From contig NZ_STGF01000001.1 of the NCBI RefSeq assembly GCF_005222705.1, positions 186,001 to 250,000 on the forward strand: a stretch of DNA of 64,000 bases. Reading direction: 5' to 3'. Position numbers and translations under genes: made by a program. The notes under the pieces are model-generated. The model was given only the letters and a program-made list of their open reading frames with translations. It was not told the DNA's origin and ran no database searches. The stretch is from Paenibacillus sp. SY21-1 (lineage in GTDB: Bacteria; Bacillota; Bacilli; Paenibacillales; Paenibacillaceae). Positions 16,302 to 24,711 of the stretch are shown one piece after another; position 1 is the first letter of the stretch, and the number at the start of each line of letters is the position of its first letter.

Positions 16302-18432
16302 TTCTCCTCCTCCTTTGCGTTCCGTTCCAACTCGTCTTCCACCCCAGCCCGTTCAACTCCACAAGCGCCTTCTCTAATCGGTTCGCGTCAGGCTCGGCCC
16401 AGCCCCCATCCCAGTTCGGACTCGCCGCGCGGATCGTCGGTGCCGACTTCAGTCCCTGTAGGGCCACTTGGAGGCAAGCGGCTGCAGCGCCAAGGCGCAA
16501 ACGGTCAATATCCGGCTTTCGGTTCCGCTGCTCTCCACCATTGCCCGGCTCGCCGCCTTCCCGCGATTCCCTCTCCAGCGCCTGTTCATATAGGGCAAGC
16601 GCCTCCGCATACAGCCCCTTGTCGTACAGCAGCTCGCCAAGACGCAGCGAATGCGCGGCGCTTAGAACGCCATCCTTGGCGTAACGGTTTAGCATCAGAT
16701 CGGCAGCCGCGCTGCAATAGCCTTCATCGTACAGCAGCTCTTCAACATACAGCTCCAGCATCTCATGCCCTCCGGCGAGCCTTTTCGCCAGCTGCGTTAA
16801 CCCAAGCCCCGCTGCCTTCTCCAGCCATTTGTGCATAGCAAAGAAGTGATTGTCCGCCCAAAGCTTTTTATCCATAAAATGTTCCTTGCCCGCCAAAGCG
16901 AACAGCGCCTCCACCTCTTCCGGTGTTGCCATTCCGCTCTGACTCCATCTCTTCTCCGCCCTCGCCTGCCAAGCCGCTTCTGCTATAGAGCCGCCCCGCT
17001 GCCAGGTATAGAGAGTCAGGCATATGGACATGTTTAGCCAATCATCTTGATGGCCTTCTTGATCTCCCTGTTCCAGTACGGTTAATAATAAAGCTTCAGC
17101 TTCGTCATATCGCCCGCAGCTGCCCATGAGCTGCGCCACCGCTATAGCCTCTTGGAGCGTAACCCGGTCGCCGTCATGCCGCCCCTCCAGAAGCTTGCGC
17201 CAGAGCGGCAATGCAGCCTCGGCGGCTCCAATGTGCAACAGGCAGCGCGCCACTAATCGATTCGGCTGCGGCGATTCGGCTGCCAGCTCTGTAAGCCGCT
17301 CCTGGATGCGTTCATCAGTCATGCCTTGGAGCTGGAGTGTGCAGGCCAGACCGCACAGCGCAGCCTCCCAGCAAGGACGCAGACTTAATGTCTGTTCATA
17401 TGCCGCCTTGGCCTCGTCTATTTGTTCCAGTAACAGCAGCGTATCGGCAGCCTTGCAGCATGACAGCCAGCTGGACGCTCCCGCTTCCGCGATAAAGGCA
17501 TGGGCAATTGCTCCTGCCCGGATTGCTTCCTCATAGGCGAAAATGGCCCTGACGGACATGCCTTGAGCCTTCATGGCATCACCGTACAGCATATGCAAAT
17601 CCGGGTAGCCCCCGTAGCGCTCCAACTCGCGGCTCAGCAGGCTGGCAGCCTCCTCCGCACGCTGCAGCTGCAGCAGCGTCTGCGCATAATCCTTTACAAG
17701 CGTAGAACGATAAGGCGCATGAAGGGCCGTCAAATCAATCGATTTGCCAAAGGCTTTGACCGCAGCCTCCACTTGACCCAGTTGGCATAGCGACACTCCA
17801 AAATTGTACAGGCAAAAAGGATCATCGGGACGACTCGCAAGTTGTCCCTCTATGATCCTGAGGTTTCGCGCAGCTTTGTTTTTTTTGTCCATAACTGCGG
17901 GCCTGTAGCCATCATGCCGAATGAGCAGTCCGCTTGCGCTAGGCGGTCCGTCAATATCGGCCAGCTCGCCCGACCGTTTACGCCAAACGAGCTGCTCGTG
18001 AATTGCTCCCGTATAAAAGTAGCCGCGATCGGCCCGGAATAGCCTTACCGCTTCGCTTTCTAAGGTGTACCAGCCGGTGCCGTCCAGCTCGTGCTCCATT
18101 CTCAGACGCATAGCGCGTGATTCCGCTCCCCGAAGCTCGTTCCGAAGCCTGCCGCCCGCCTCCGATGCGGCGACCAGCCATTCGTCGGCATCCAGCGCAA
18201 GCACCCATATGGTACGCGCGTGATCCAAAGCGATATTGCGCGCTTTAGCAAAATCGTCCTCCCATGCCGCATGAATAACTCTCGCCCCATACTTGCGCGC
18301 AATGTCGACCGTTTGGTCGGCAGATCCGGTATCGACAACTAGAATCTCGTCTGCGAACGCCTTTACGCTGTCCAGGCAACGCCCAATAACATCCGCCTCA
18401 TTACGCGCAATAATATGAACTCCTAGCAGCAT
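16285..18432 (-). CDS. Large family 2 glycosyltransferase with TPR-like repeats
   Basis: 715 residues from ATG 18432, chosen because GGAGGG lies 8 nt upstream; an in-frame ATG 24 bp earlier has no such site. GT-A domain: LGVHIIARNEADVIGRCL, LVVDTGSADQTVDIA, ALDADEWL. The following 480 residues contain TPR-like helices (CLYNFGVSLCQLGQVEAAVKAFGKSIDL; ELLYDKGLYAEALALYEQALE). It starts 44 bp after the stop of the repeat protein, with no terminator between, so it is most likely co-expressed with it. The three tandem enzymes may add successive sugars or recognise different repeat variants. Confidence 0.88.
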   Translation of the reverse strand: MLLGVHIIARNEADVIGRCLDSVKAFADEILVVDTGSADQTVDIARKYGARVIHAAWEDDFAKARNIALDHARTIWVLALDADEWLVAASEAGGRLRNELRGAESRAMRLRMEHELDGTGWYTLESEAVRLFRADRGYFYTGAIHEQLVWRKRSGELADIDGPPSASGLLIRHDGYRPAVMDKKNKAARNLRIIEGQLASRPDDPFCLYNFGVSLCQLGQVEAAVKAFGKSIDLTALHAPYRSTLVKDYAQTLLQLQRAEEAASLLSRELERYGGYPDLHMLYGDAMKAQGMSVRAIFAYEEAIRAGAIAHAFIAEAGASSWLSCCKAADTLLLLEQIDEAKAAYEQTLSLRPCWEAALCGLACTLQLQGMTDERIQERLTELAAESPQPNRLVARCLLHIGAAEAALPLWRKLLEGRHDGDRVTLQEAIAVAQLMGSCGRYDEAEALLLTVLEQGDQEGHQDDWLNMSICLTLYTWQRGGSIAEAAWQARAEKRWSQSGMATPEEVEALFALAGKEHFMDKKLWADNHFFAMHKWLEKAAGLGLTQLAKRLAGGHEMLELYVEELLYDEGYCSAAADLMLNRYAKDGVLSAAHSLRLGELLYDKGLYAEALALYEQALERESREGGEPGNGGEQRNRKPDIDRLRLGAAAACLQVALQGLKSAPTIRAASPNWDGGWAEPDANRLEKALVELNGLGWKTSWNGTQRRRRNGAGV

Positions 18433-18476
18433 GGCCAGACCCTCCACAACCTGCATGATTTATTGGCAAAACACGC

Positions 18477-20717
18477 TTACGTGCCTTGGCCGTTAAAATA
18501 AACATCAACTGTCGTCCCCAGGCCAATAATGCTCGAGCGGTAAGCCAGCCTAGTATATTTAAGGAAACGCTGCGGCACCAGCACATCGACGCCACCAACC
18601 GCAATGCCCGTTACCGAATCCACATCCGTGTACCAGTTCAGCCCGTTTGCGCTAATCTCCACGCGGGCATCGGCTCTGTTGACTCCGGGTCCCCTGTTGT
18701 ATACAAAAAAGGAATAAGTGCCAAATACACTGGTCGTAACCGCCGGCAGTGCGGTAAAAGCCGTCGCCGTAGGCAGGTTAAGGGTGCTCGTTTCCTGGAA
18801 GCTTTTTTGCGATATCGAGGTAACGCTGCTTAGCGTGCCTCCCGTAATCGTCGCTCCTAACACCGCATTGACAGTGTTTAACGTCCCTCCAGTAATGGTG
18901 GCTCCTAGCACACTTCCCACTGTTCCTAGCGTTCCGCCCGTAATCGTCGCTCCAAGCACACTGCCTACTGTTCCTAGCGTTCCGCCCGTAATCGTCGCTC
19001 CAAGCACGCTGCCTACCGTTCCCAACGTTCCTCCGGTGATCGTTGCGCCAAGAATAGCCCCTACTGCGCTTAGTGTCCCTCCTGTTATGGTAGCCCCAAG
19101 CACACTGCCTACTGTTCCTAGCGTTCCGCCCGTAATCGTCGCTCCAAGCACGCTGCCTACCGTTCCCAGCGTTCCTCCGGTGATCGTTGCACCAAGAATA
19201 GCTCCTACTGCGCTTAGTGTTCCACCCGTAATGGTTGCCCCAAGCACGCTTCCTACTGTTCCTAGCGTTCCGCCCGTAATGGTTGCCCCAAGCACACTGC
19301 CTACCGTTCCCAACGTTCCTCCGGTGATCGTTGCGCCAAGAACAGCTCCTACTGCGTTTAGTGTTCCACCCGTAATGGTTGCCCCAAGCACGCTTCCTAC
19401 TGTTCCTAGCGTTCCGCCCGTAATCGTCGCTCCAAGCACGCTTCCTACTGTTCCTAATGTTCCTCCGGTGATGGTCGCTCCAAGCACACTTTCCACTGTT
19501 CCCAACGTTCCGCCGGTAATCGTGGCCCCTAATACAGCTCCTACCGTGCCAACCGAACTCAACGTTCCTCCCGTAATGGTTGCGCCAAGAATAGCCCCTA
19601 CTGCACTTAGTGTTCCTCCGGTAATGGTGGCCCCAAGCACACTTTCTACCGTTCCAAGCGTTCCGCCGGTAATCGTAGCTCCAAGCACACTGCCTACTGT
19701 CCCTAGCGTTCCACCGGTAATCGTGGCTCCCAGTACACTTCCAACGGTTCCCAACGTTCCGCCGGTAATCGTAGCTCCCAAAACAGCCCCTACCGCGCCC
19801 AGCGTCCCTCCGGTTATTGTAGCTCCAAGCAAGCTATCCACCGTGCCTACTGCACTTAACGTGCCTCCGGTAATCGTAGCTCCAAGCACACTGCCTACTG
19901 TCCCTAGCGTTCCGCCAGTTATAGTAGCGCCGAGTACTGAACCTACTGTACCCAATGTTCCACCCGTAATGGTGGCTCCCAATATGGCTCCTACCGTACC
20001 TAACGTACCACCAGTGATCGTCGCTCCGAGCACTGACCCCACCGTTCCCAGGGTTCCTCCCGTTATCGTTGCGCCGAGCACGCTTCCTACTGTCCCCAAC
20101 GTTCCTCCGGTAATGGTGGCTCCTAACACGGCTCCTACCGTTCCCAGCGTCCCTCCGGTAATCGTTGCGCCTAGAACGCTATCCACTGTGCCTACCGCAC
20201 TTAACGTTCCGCCCGTTATGGTTGCGCCAAGAATAGCCCCTACAGCACTTAGCGTTCCTCCAGTAATTGTGGCACCAAGCACTGACCCTACTGTGCCCAG
20301 AGTTCCTCCGGTGATGGTGGCGCCAAGTACGCTGCCCACTGTTCCCAACGTTCCGCCGGTAATCGTAGCTCCTAGTACAGCACCCACCGTACCGAGTGTA
20401 CCTCCGGTAATGGTAGCTCCAAGCACCGAGCCTACCGAACCCAACGTTCCGCCCGTAATCGTCGCACCAAGCACGCTTCCTACTGTACCTAGCGTTCCTC
20501 CGGTAATAGTCGCTCCGAGAACGCTGCCGACAGTCGTAATCGTTCCTGCCGTAATGGTGACGCCCATTATATTGCTAATGGTTCCGTCTAACATAATATT
20601 CAAAATGTTTCCGCTGGTGTCTGTAGCCAGCGCTCTTGCCGTTAACGTATTATCTTGGCCGAATATTAAGGTGCGTAAGTTATCGGGATTAGGGTTAAAA
20701 GTTGAAAAATTAGGCAT
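18477..20717 (-). CDS. Surface-type repeat protein with about 35 copies of a 16-residue repeat and a DUF6385-like C-terminus
   Basis: 746 residues. Residues 1-63 are a head with MPNFSTFN at its start; residues about 64-632 are tandem 16-mers of the form LGATITGGTLGTVGSV, with three copies lengthened by 3 residues (TLSAVGTV); the last 108 residues are a beta-rich domain (FFVYNRGPGVNRADARVEIS, VPQRFLKYTRLAYRS) that matches the C-terminal domain of the neighbour at 20766. Regular Thr/Val/Gly spacing suggests a beta-solenoid fibre. There is no signal peptide or LPXTG, which fits a mother-cell-made spore-surface protein. RBS AAAGGTG precedes ATG 20717. It is followed by three glycosyltransferases in the same operon. 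The opposite strand is also open because of the repeat, but has no start signals. Confidence 0.87.
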   Translation of the reverse strand: MPNFSTFNPNPDNLRTLIFGQDNTLTARALATDTSGNILNIMLDGTISNIMGVTITAGTITTVGSVLGATITGGTLGTVGSVLGATITGGTLGSVGSVLGATITGGTLGTVGAVLGATITGGTLGTVGSVLGATITGGTLGTVGSVLGATITGGTLSAVGAILGATITGGTLSAVGTVDSVLGATITGGTLGTVGAVLGATITGGTLGTVGSVLGATITGGTLGTVGSVLGATITGGTLGTVGAILGATITGGTLGTVGSVLGATITGGTLGTVGSVLGATITGGTLSAVGTVDSLLGATITGGTLGAVGAVLGATITGGTLGTVGSVLGATITGGTLGTVGSVLGATITGGTLGTVESVLGATITGGTLSAVGAILGATITGGTLSSVGTVGAVLGATITGGTLGTVESVLGATITGGTLGTVGSVLGATITGGTLGTVGSVLGATITGGTLNAVGAVLGATITGGTLGTVGSVLGATITGGTLGTVGSVLGATITGGTLSAVGAILGATITGGTLGTVGSVLGATITGGTLGTVGSVLGATITGGTLSAVGAILGATITGGTLGTVGSVLGATITGGTLGTVGSVLGATITGGTLGTVGSVLGATITGGTLNTVNAVLGATITGGTLSSVTSISQKSFQETSTLNLPTATAFTALPAVTTSVFGTYSFFVYNRGPGVNRADARVEISANGLNWYTDVDSVTGIAVGGVDVLVPQRFLKYTRLAYRSSIIGLGTTVDVYFNGQGT
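18822..20528 (-). repeat. Tandem 48-bp coding repeats (about 35 copies)
   Basis: The repeats encode the 16-residue units of the protein above. Neighbouring units differ mainly at third codon positions and at a few fixed sites (Gly/Ser/Asn/Glu changes), which points to selection on the protein. Confidence 0.9.
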
Positions 20718-20765
20718 CCTCCGCTCACCTTTTTCCTATTAAGTAGATACTTTCTCCATGCCTGA

Positions 20766-21221
20766 TTACTTGGTTTTTTGCGCTTGATAATAGACTTGCA
20801 GCTTTGTCGGTTGTCCCTTCTGAAGGGATTTCACCATTAGCCGGGTAAAACGCATAAACTTGGCCGGAACTACCACGCGCGTAATTCCGCCGCTCACCAC
20901 ATCCTCTTGATCAACAGCGTAATCTTTACCGTTAGGTCCAATCTCCACTCTAACCGATGCGGGATTCTCTCCCTCATTAACAATCGCATAAGAGTAGACT
21001 GCCTTGTTGGTCGTGTCTTGGGCAGGCAGTGGGCGGTATTGATCACTCGTATGGATATCCCGATACACCGTCTCGCAAAAACGCGAAACCCGGCAACCCG
21101 GTTTTCGTTTGCGAGGACAGCATACCGGCTTGCGCCTTGGCTTCTCTGACCGTGACGGAACAGGCCGGACCGCGCACTTGGCAGGGCTTGACCTTGCACA
21201 TCGCTTTATCGACTTGCGCAT
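20766..21221 (-). CDS. Cys- and Arg-rich protein with DUF6385-like C-terminal domain
   Basis: 151 residues. The first 50 are basic and contain six cysteines (two of them adjacent, CCPRKRKPGC), like cross-linkable spore coat proteins. The last 95 residues (YSYAIVNEGENPASVRVEIG, VPAKFMRFTRLMVKSLQ) are homologous to the end of the repeat protein encoded 48 bp downstream in the same direction. AGAGAGG precedes the ATG. A sigma-K-like -10 (CATACATTA on the minus strand, 21253-21261) lies 32 bp upstream. I infer it anchors the repeat filaments through the shared domain. The family function is not established. Confidence 0.8.
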   Translation of the reverse strand: MRKSIKRCARSSPAKCAVRPVPSRSEKPRRKPVCCPRKRKPGCRVSRFCETVYRDIHTSDQYRPLPAQDTTNKAVYSYAIVNEGENPASVRVEIGPNGKDYAVDQEDVVSGGITRVVVPAKFMRFTRLMVKSLQKGQPTKLQVYYQAQKTK

Positions 21222-21252
21222 ATCCTCTCTTCCTCTCTTGTCGATGCTGAAA

Positions 21253-21366
21253 TAATGTATGTGGCGCTCAGCCTGTTGGAGACGGCTGATTGGCTATTTG
21301 CCATTGGCCTAATTTCAATTGCAGAGCCTTCTCCCTATACAATTCTTTGAGTAACGACATATTCTA
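21253..21366. promoter_or_regulatory. Divergent sigma-K-like promoters
   Basis: Plus strand: -10 CATATTCTA (21358-21366) with AC at 21339-21340 as the -35 element, 16-17 bp apart, matching the late mother-cell consensus. Minus strand: -10 CATACATTA (21253-21261), for which only an AC 13 bp further upstream was found. Each precedes a gene of the repeat-protein region. Confidence 0.5.
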
Positions 21367-21404
21367 TTGCATGCATTCGACACGATATAGCTGAGAGGTG
21401 ACTT

Positions 21405-21938
21405 ATGACCAACAATTCTGTATTTAATACCGAAAAACAACCGCTATACATGCTCATCAATAACACGTACAGCGCTCCCGCCGCCGTCGCCCCTCCCGAT
21501 GCCAGCGCCGCCTTATCCGGACAGCTTTATGTGGTGACAACCGGAAATGCGGCCGTCGGAGGCGGAGCCAGCCAGTTAACGCAATTAACCAATCCGAATG
21601 GAAGCGGCAAGTCCCTATACGTATCCAAAATATCCGGCGGTGTGACGGCGGCAGGCTCGCTTATTGTTTATTCCGGCGGTACGGTAACCGGCGGCACAAC
21701 CCCTACTCCGTTTAACTGCCAGTTGGGCAATGCAACGGCCAGCGTCGCGACAGCCCGTGTCGTATCGGGAAGCATTACGGGTTCTCCTACAACAATTATG
21801 TCCATGCCTATGGCGGCAGGCATGTTCGCGCTTGATTTTACAGGCGGAATTATCGTGCCACCAAACTCGGTAATTACCTTGGCCTTAGGTCCCGGAGCTC
21901 TAACCGCTGCTACAAACATAATGTGGTGGGAGGTTTAA
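21405..21938 (+). CDS. Unrecognised small beta-rich protein, tandem paralogue 1
   Basis: 177 residues, rich in Gly, Ser, Thr and Val, with no signal peptide, membrane segment or catalytic motif. It begins MTNNSVFN and ends IMWWEV. GAGAGGTGACTT precedes the ATG. It is 2 bp from the next gene, with which it shares NPNGSGKSLYVSKI (NPAGSGTTLCISSI in the partner) and the C-terminal TrpTrpGlu. A sigma-K-like promoter lies 39 bp upstream. A spore-surface structural role is inferred from the promoter and from the divergent repeat-protein operon. The function is unknown. Confidence 0.78.
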   Translation: MTNNSVFNTEKQPLYMLINNTYSAPAAVAPPDASAALSGQLYVVTTGNAAVGGGASQLTQLTNPNGSGKSLYVSKISGGVTAAGSLIVYSGGTVTGGTTPTPFNCQLGNATASVATARVVSGSITGSPTTIMSMPMAAGMFALDFTGGIIVPPNSVITLALGPGALTAATNIMWWEV

Positions 21939-21939
21939 C

Positions 21940-22521
21940 ATGCCGAACTACCATCCATTTAACACCTCCAAATCCGTCCTTTATGGCAATGCCGTTAATG
22001 CATACACCAAATCAGCTACGGATGCACCAGCCTATAGCAAGGCCACACTGATTGGCCGGCATTTTGCAACCAGCGCTTCCAATAGCGTTAACCTGGGCTT
22101 GCTAGGCGGAACCGTCATTAGCTCGATTCGTTTAGATAATCCTGCCGGAAGCGGCACAACTCTATGCATTTCCAGCATTGGCGGCACTGTAACGGTATCG
22201 CTTAGCCTGTTGTCCAGCTTTTCAGGACAAGTGCTGTTAAATGGAGGAGGAACCTTGAGCTCGCCTTCAAGCTCTCCGGCGCCCAGCCTCCTTCTTGACA
22301 GCGGCGTTACAAGCGCTGCTACCGTAACCTCCTCCGTAAGCGCCATAAGCGGCGGTACCACCTTTATGTCGTTTCCTATATTCCCGATTCCTTTTCGTTT
22401 TATATACAACGGCGACATCCTCATTCCAGCCGGACAATCCTTTGTGGCTAGCGTACAAGGCTCGTTATCCCTGCTAGGTTTATTGGCTACACAAGTCAAC
22501 ATGACATGGTGGGAGTATTGA
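21940..22521 (+). CDS. Unrecognised small beta-rich protein, tandem paralogue 2
   Basis: 193 residues. It begins MPNYHPFN, nearly the same opening as the repeat protein (MPNFSTFN), and ends MTWWEY. A Ser/Pro linker (LSSPSSSPAPS, about residue 106-116) divides two beta-rich halves. It starts 2 bp after its paralogue and has GGGAGG just upstream, so both come from the same mRNA. The central part aligns with the paralogue over NPxGSG and the following beta strands; the end is jelly-roll-like in pattern. No enzyme motif is present. Its role is probably structural on the spore or cell surface, inferred. Confidence 0.78.
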   Translation: MPNYHPFNTSKSVLYGNAVNAYTKSATDAPAYSKATLIGRHFATSASNSVNLGLLGGTVISSIRLDNPAGSGTTLCISSIGGTVTVSLSLLSSFSGQVLLNGGGTLSSPSSSPAPSLLLDSGVTSAATVTSSVSAISGGTTFMSFPIFPIPFRFIYNGDILIPAGQSFVASVQGSLSLLGLLATQVNMTWWEY

Positions 22522-22757
22522 TTTTTGCATATTTACACACATTCATTCAGAACGAGATTCATAATTTTATTTTTGTATATTTCAACACTATATTTAACTT
22601 GGAGATTCATTTGCCTTTCTACGAAATATAGATGAAAAAACCTTTATATTATTAGGTTATTCAAACTAAATGATGAAACAAAAATCCATTTCTGCACAAT
22701 CAACTATTTCATATTAACAACCTTTTTATCTTGAATTACAGATTTGAATAACTAAAA
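22522..22757. other. AT-rich spacer without recognised features
   Basis: Plainly AT-rich between the paralogue pair and the 51-bp repeats. I see no frame with start signals and no convincing terminator. Confidence 0.5.
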
Positions 22758-23564
22758 TCAACTAAACACTGGGGTAAGACGACTTCGCGCTAAAAAAGTA
22801 AGGTTAGTAAGATAAGCGACTGTGGCTCGTCTTTTGGAGTCCGTAAAAGCAATATTAGTAAGATAAGTGACTGTAGATCGTCCTTTGAAGCCCGTAAAAG
22901 CAATATTAGTAAGATAAGTGACTGTAGATCGTCTTTTGAAGCCCATAAAAGCAATATTAGTAAGATAAGTGACTGTAGATCGTCTTTTGAAGCCCATAAA
23001 AGCAATATTAGTAAGATAAGTGACTGTAGATCGTCCTTTGAAGCCCGTAAAAGCAATATTAGTAAGATAAGTGACTGTAGATCGTCCTTTGAAGCCCATA
23101 AAAGCAATATTAGTAAGATAAGTGACTGTAGATCGTCTTTTGAAGCCCATAAAAGCAATATTAGTAAGATAAGTGACTATAGATCGTCTCTTGATGCCCG
23201 TAAAAGCAATATTAGTAAGATAAGTGACTGTAGATCGTCCTTTGAAGCCCATAAAAGCAATATTAGTAAGATAAGTGACTGTAGATCGTCCTTTGAAGCC
23301 CGTAAAAGCAATATTAGTAAGATAAGTGACTGTAGATCGTCCTTTGAAGCCCATAAAAGCAATATTAGTAAGATAAGTGACTGTAGATCGTCTTTTGAAG
23401 CCCATAAAAGCAATATTAGTAAGATAAGTGACTATAGATCGTCTTTTGGAGTTCTCGACAGCAAGGGTAGTGAAATAAGTAACTATAGCTCGATTTTTGG
23501 CGCTCTCGACAGCAAAATTAGTGAGGCACGTGACGGCAGGACGCCTTGGGAAGGCGGGAAGCAA
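22758..23564 (-). CDS. Doubtful frame through a 51-bp tandem repeat array
   Basis: 268 codons, almost wholly 17-residue repeats of the form TYLTNIAFMGFKGRSTV. The only available start is a TTG at 23564 without a ribosome binding site; an in-frame stop lies shortly upstream and no ATG or GTG is available. Because 51 is a multiple of three, other frames stay open as well. Differences between the twelve near-identical units mostly change the amino acid (M/T, R/G, F/I). The flanking degenerate units still keep LTNxA and KxRxxV, which hints at past coding. Translation is therefore uncertain, and no function can be assigned. Confidence 0.3.
   Translation of the reverse strand: MLPAFPRRPAVTCLTNFAVESAKNRAIVTYFTTLAVENSKRRSIVTYLTNIAFMGFKRRSTVTYLTNIAFMGFKGRSTVTYLTNIAFTGFKGRSTVTYLTNIAFMGFKGRSTVTYLTNIAFTGIKRRSIVTYLTNIAFMGFKRRSTVTYLTNIAFMGFKGRSTVTYLTNIAFTGFKGRSTVTYLTNIAFMGFKRRSTVTYLTNIAFMGFKRRSTVTYLTNIAFTGFKGRSTVTYLTNIAFTDSKRRATVAYLTNLTFLARSRLTPVFS
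22775..23535. repeat. 51-bp tandem repeat array, about 14 units
   Basis: The unit starts at GCAATATTAGTAAGATAAG and ends at AAGCCCATAAAA. Twelve central units are nearly identical; one unit near the left edge and two to three near the right edge are degenerate. There are no unique spacers. Confidence 0.92.
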
Positions 23565-24072
23565 GGGGGAGTAGGGGGTAGCAAGTTGGAAGCAATGAGT
23601 TACATCGCTTCATTCTTCACTGCCATCAAAATCTCAAGTTCAAATACAATCGTTGTTTCAATAATAGTGTGTTGAGCGTTGAATTGCTGGCTGTGCGGGA
23701 TCTGGCGGCTTTACAGGGCTACGCAAGTGCAAGTGGGTTTAAGGGGACGAGGGGAGCAAAGTATGAGGAGAACTTTCAAAAGGAGCCGAACCCATTCAAC
23801 TCTCCCAAGGGTTCAGAAGCTTGAAACGCCTGCAGCTTGCAGGCCAGCGGTTCATGCAACGGAAAGACGACCAGACGATCCTTTCTCTATTTCCCGCAAT
23901 GAAGGAAGGGCCCGTCCTGATCGGACGGGCCCTTGGCGACAAGTTATGCGGCCGTAGATAACGGATGACGGCAAAAACCGGGGCATTGACGGATAAAATG
24001 ACGGGATTAGCCAATATATGGGGCGTTTTTCGCCGAAATCCCGCATCTATTTCATTTTTTAGAGAGGGAGGA
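23565..24072. other. Intergenic region with a strong GC hairpin
   Basis: No supported gene. At 23906-23934 AAGGGCCCGTCC pairs perfectly with GGACGGGCCCTT around 5 nt. There is no T tract on either side, so it is at best an atypical terminator for the convergent region. Confidence 0.5.
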
Positions 24073-24618
24073 TTAGAACAAACGTTCGATATCTTCTCTC
24101 ATGCTGAGCGGCTCGTCTGTCGACTCGAACCGTTTGACAACATTGCCTTCCCGGTCAACCAGAAATTTAGTGAAATTCCACTTGATCGAGTTGCCCTCCA
24201 AATAATGAGGAAGCTTCTCCGAAAGGAAGGCGTTTAGCATTTTACCGGATGGCTCGTTTGTGTCAAACCCGTGAAACGGCGCTGCATCCGTCAAGTATTG
24301 AAACAATGGGTGAGCCGTTTCATCCCTTACATCCGTTTTGGCGAATAGAGGGAAGGTTACTCCATAGTTGATTTTGCAGAAGGATTGCACATCCGAGTTC
24401 GTTCCAGGCTCCTGCTCGCCAAATTGATTGCTGGGGAAGCCCAGAATTTCAAGTCCCTGCTCCTTATATTCCTGATAGAGCTTTTGCAAATCTTCATATT
24501 GAGGGGTAAAACCGCATTTGCTCGCTGTATTTACAACAATCAACACTTTGCCTTTGTACTGCTCAAGGCTAACCTGCTCTCCTCTAATTGTCTCCGCTTC
24601 ATAAGAATAAATGCTCAT
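24073..24618 (-). CDS. Glutathione peroxidase-family thiol peroxidase
   Basis: 181 residues, the normal length of bacterial GPx. The catalytic set is complete: peroxidatic Cys in NTASKCGFTPQY (about residue 35), Gln in GFPSNQFGEQEPG and Trp/Asn in IKWNFTKF. The active residue is Cys, not selenocysteine. It reduces hydrogen peroxide and lipid peroxides in the cytoplasm, usually with thioredoxin in bacteria of this group; C-terminal resolving Cys is in SFCKINYG. GGGAGGAAC precedes the ATG and a good sigma-A promoter lies at 24682-24711. Monocistronic. B. subtilis BsaA is the nearest named relative. Confidence 0.95.
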   Translation of the reverse strand: MSIYSYEAETIRGEQVSLEQYKGKVLIVVNTASKCGFTPQYEDLQKLYQEYKEQGLEILGFPSNQFGEQEPGTNSDVQSFCKINYGVTFPLFAKTDVRDETAHPLFQYLTDAAPFHGFDTNEPSGKMLNAFLSEKLPHYLEGNSIKWNFTKFLVDREGNVVKRFESTDEPLSMREDIERLF

Positions 24619-24681
24619 ATTCCGTTCCTCCCAGAATTTAAATTTTTAAAAATTTAATTTTACACAACTTAACTTAGTGCT

Positions 24682-24711
24682 ATTCTACCATTGTGCTGTC
24701 TGCCTTGTCAA
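24682..24711 (-). promoter_or_regulatory. Sigma-A promoter of the peroxidase gene
   Basis: Minus-strand -35 TTGACA (24706-24711), 18-bp spacer, -10 TAGAAT (24682-24687). Confidence 0.65.

Noticed and set aside
18718..20742. A 674-codon plus-strand frame rich in Pro-Pro-Val across the filament gene
   Set aside because: It exists because a 48-bp repeat keeps all frames open; it has no suitable start, and third-position variation fits the minus-strand frame.
22775..23535. CRISPR array
   Set aside because: The units are 51 bp and directly adjoining, without unique spacers, and no cas genes are near.
23679..23957. A 92-codon plus-strand frame before the peroxidase gene
   Set aside because: No ribosome binding site, no recognisable domain, and it runs into the strong hairpin at 23906.
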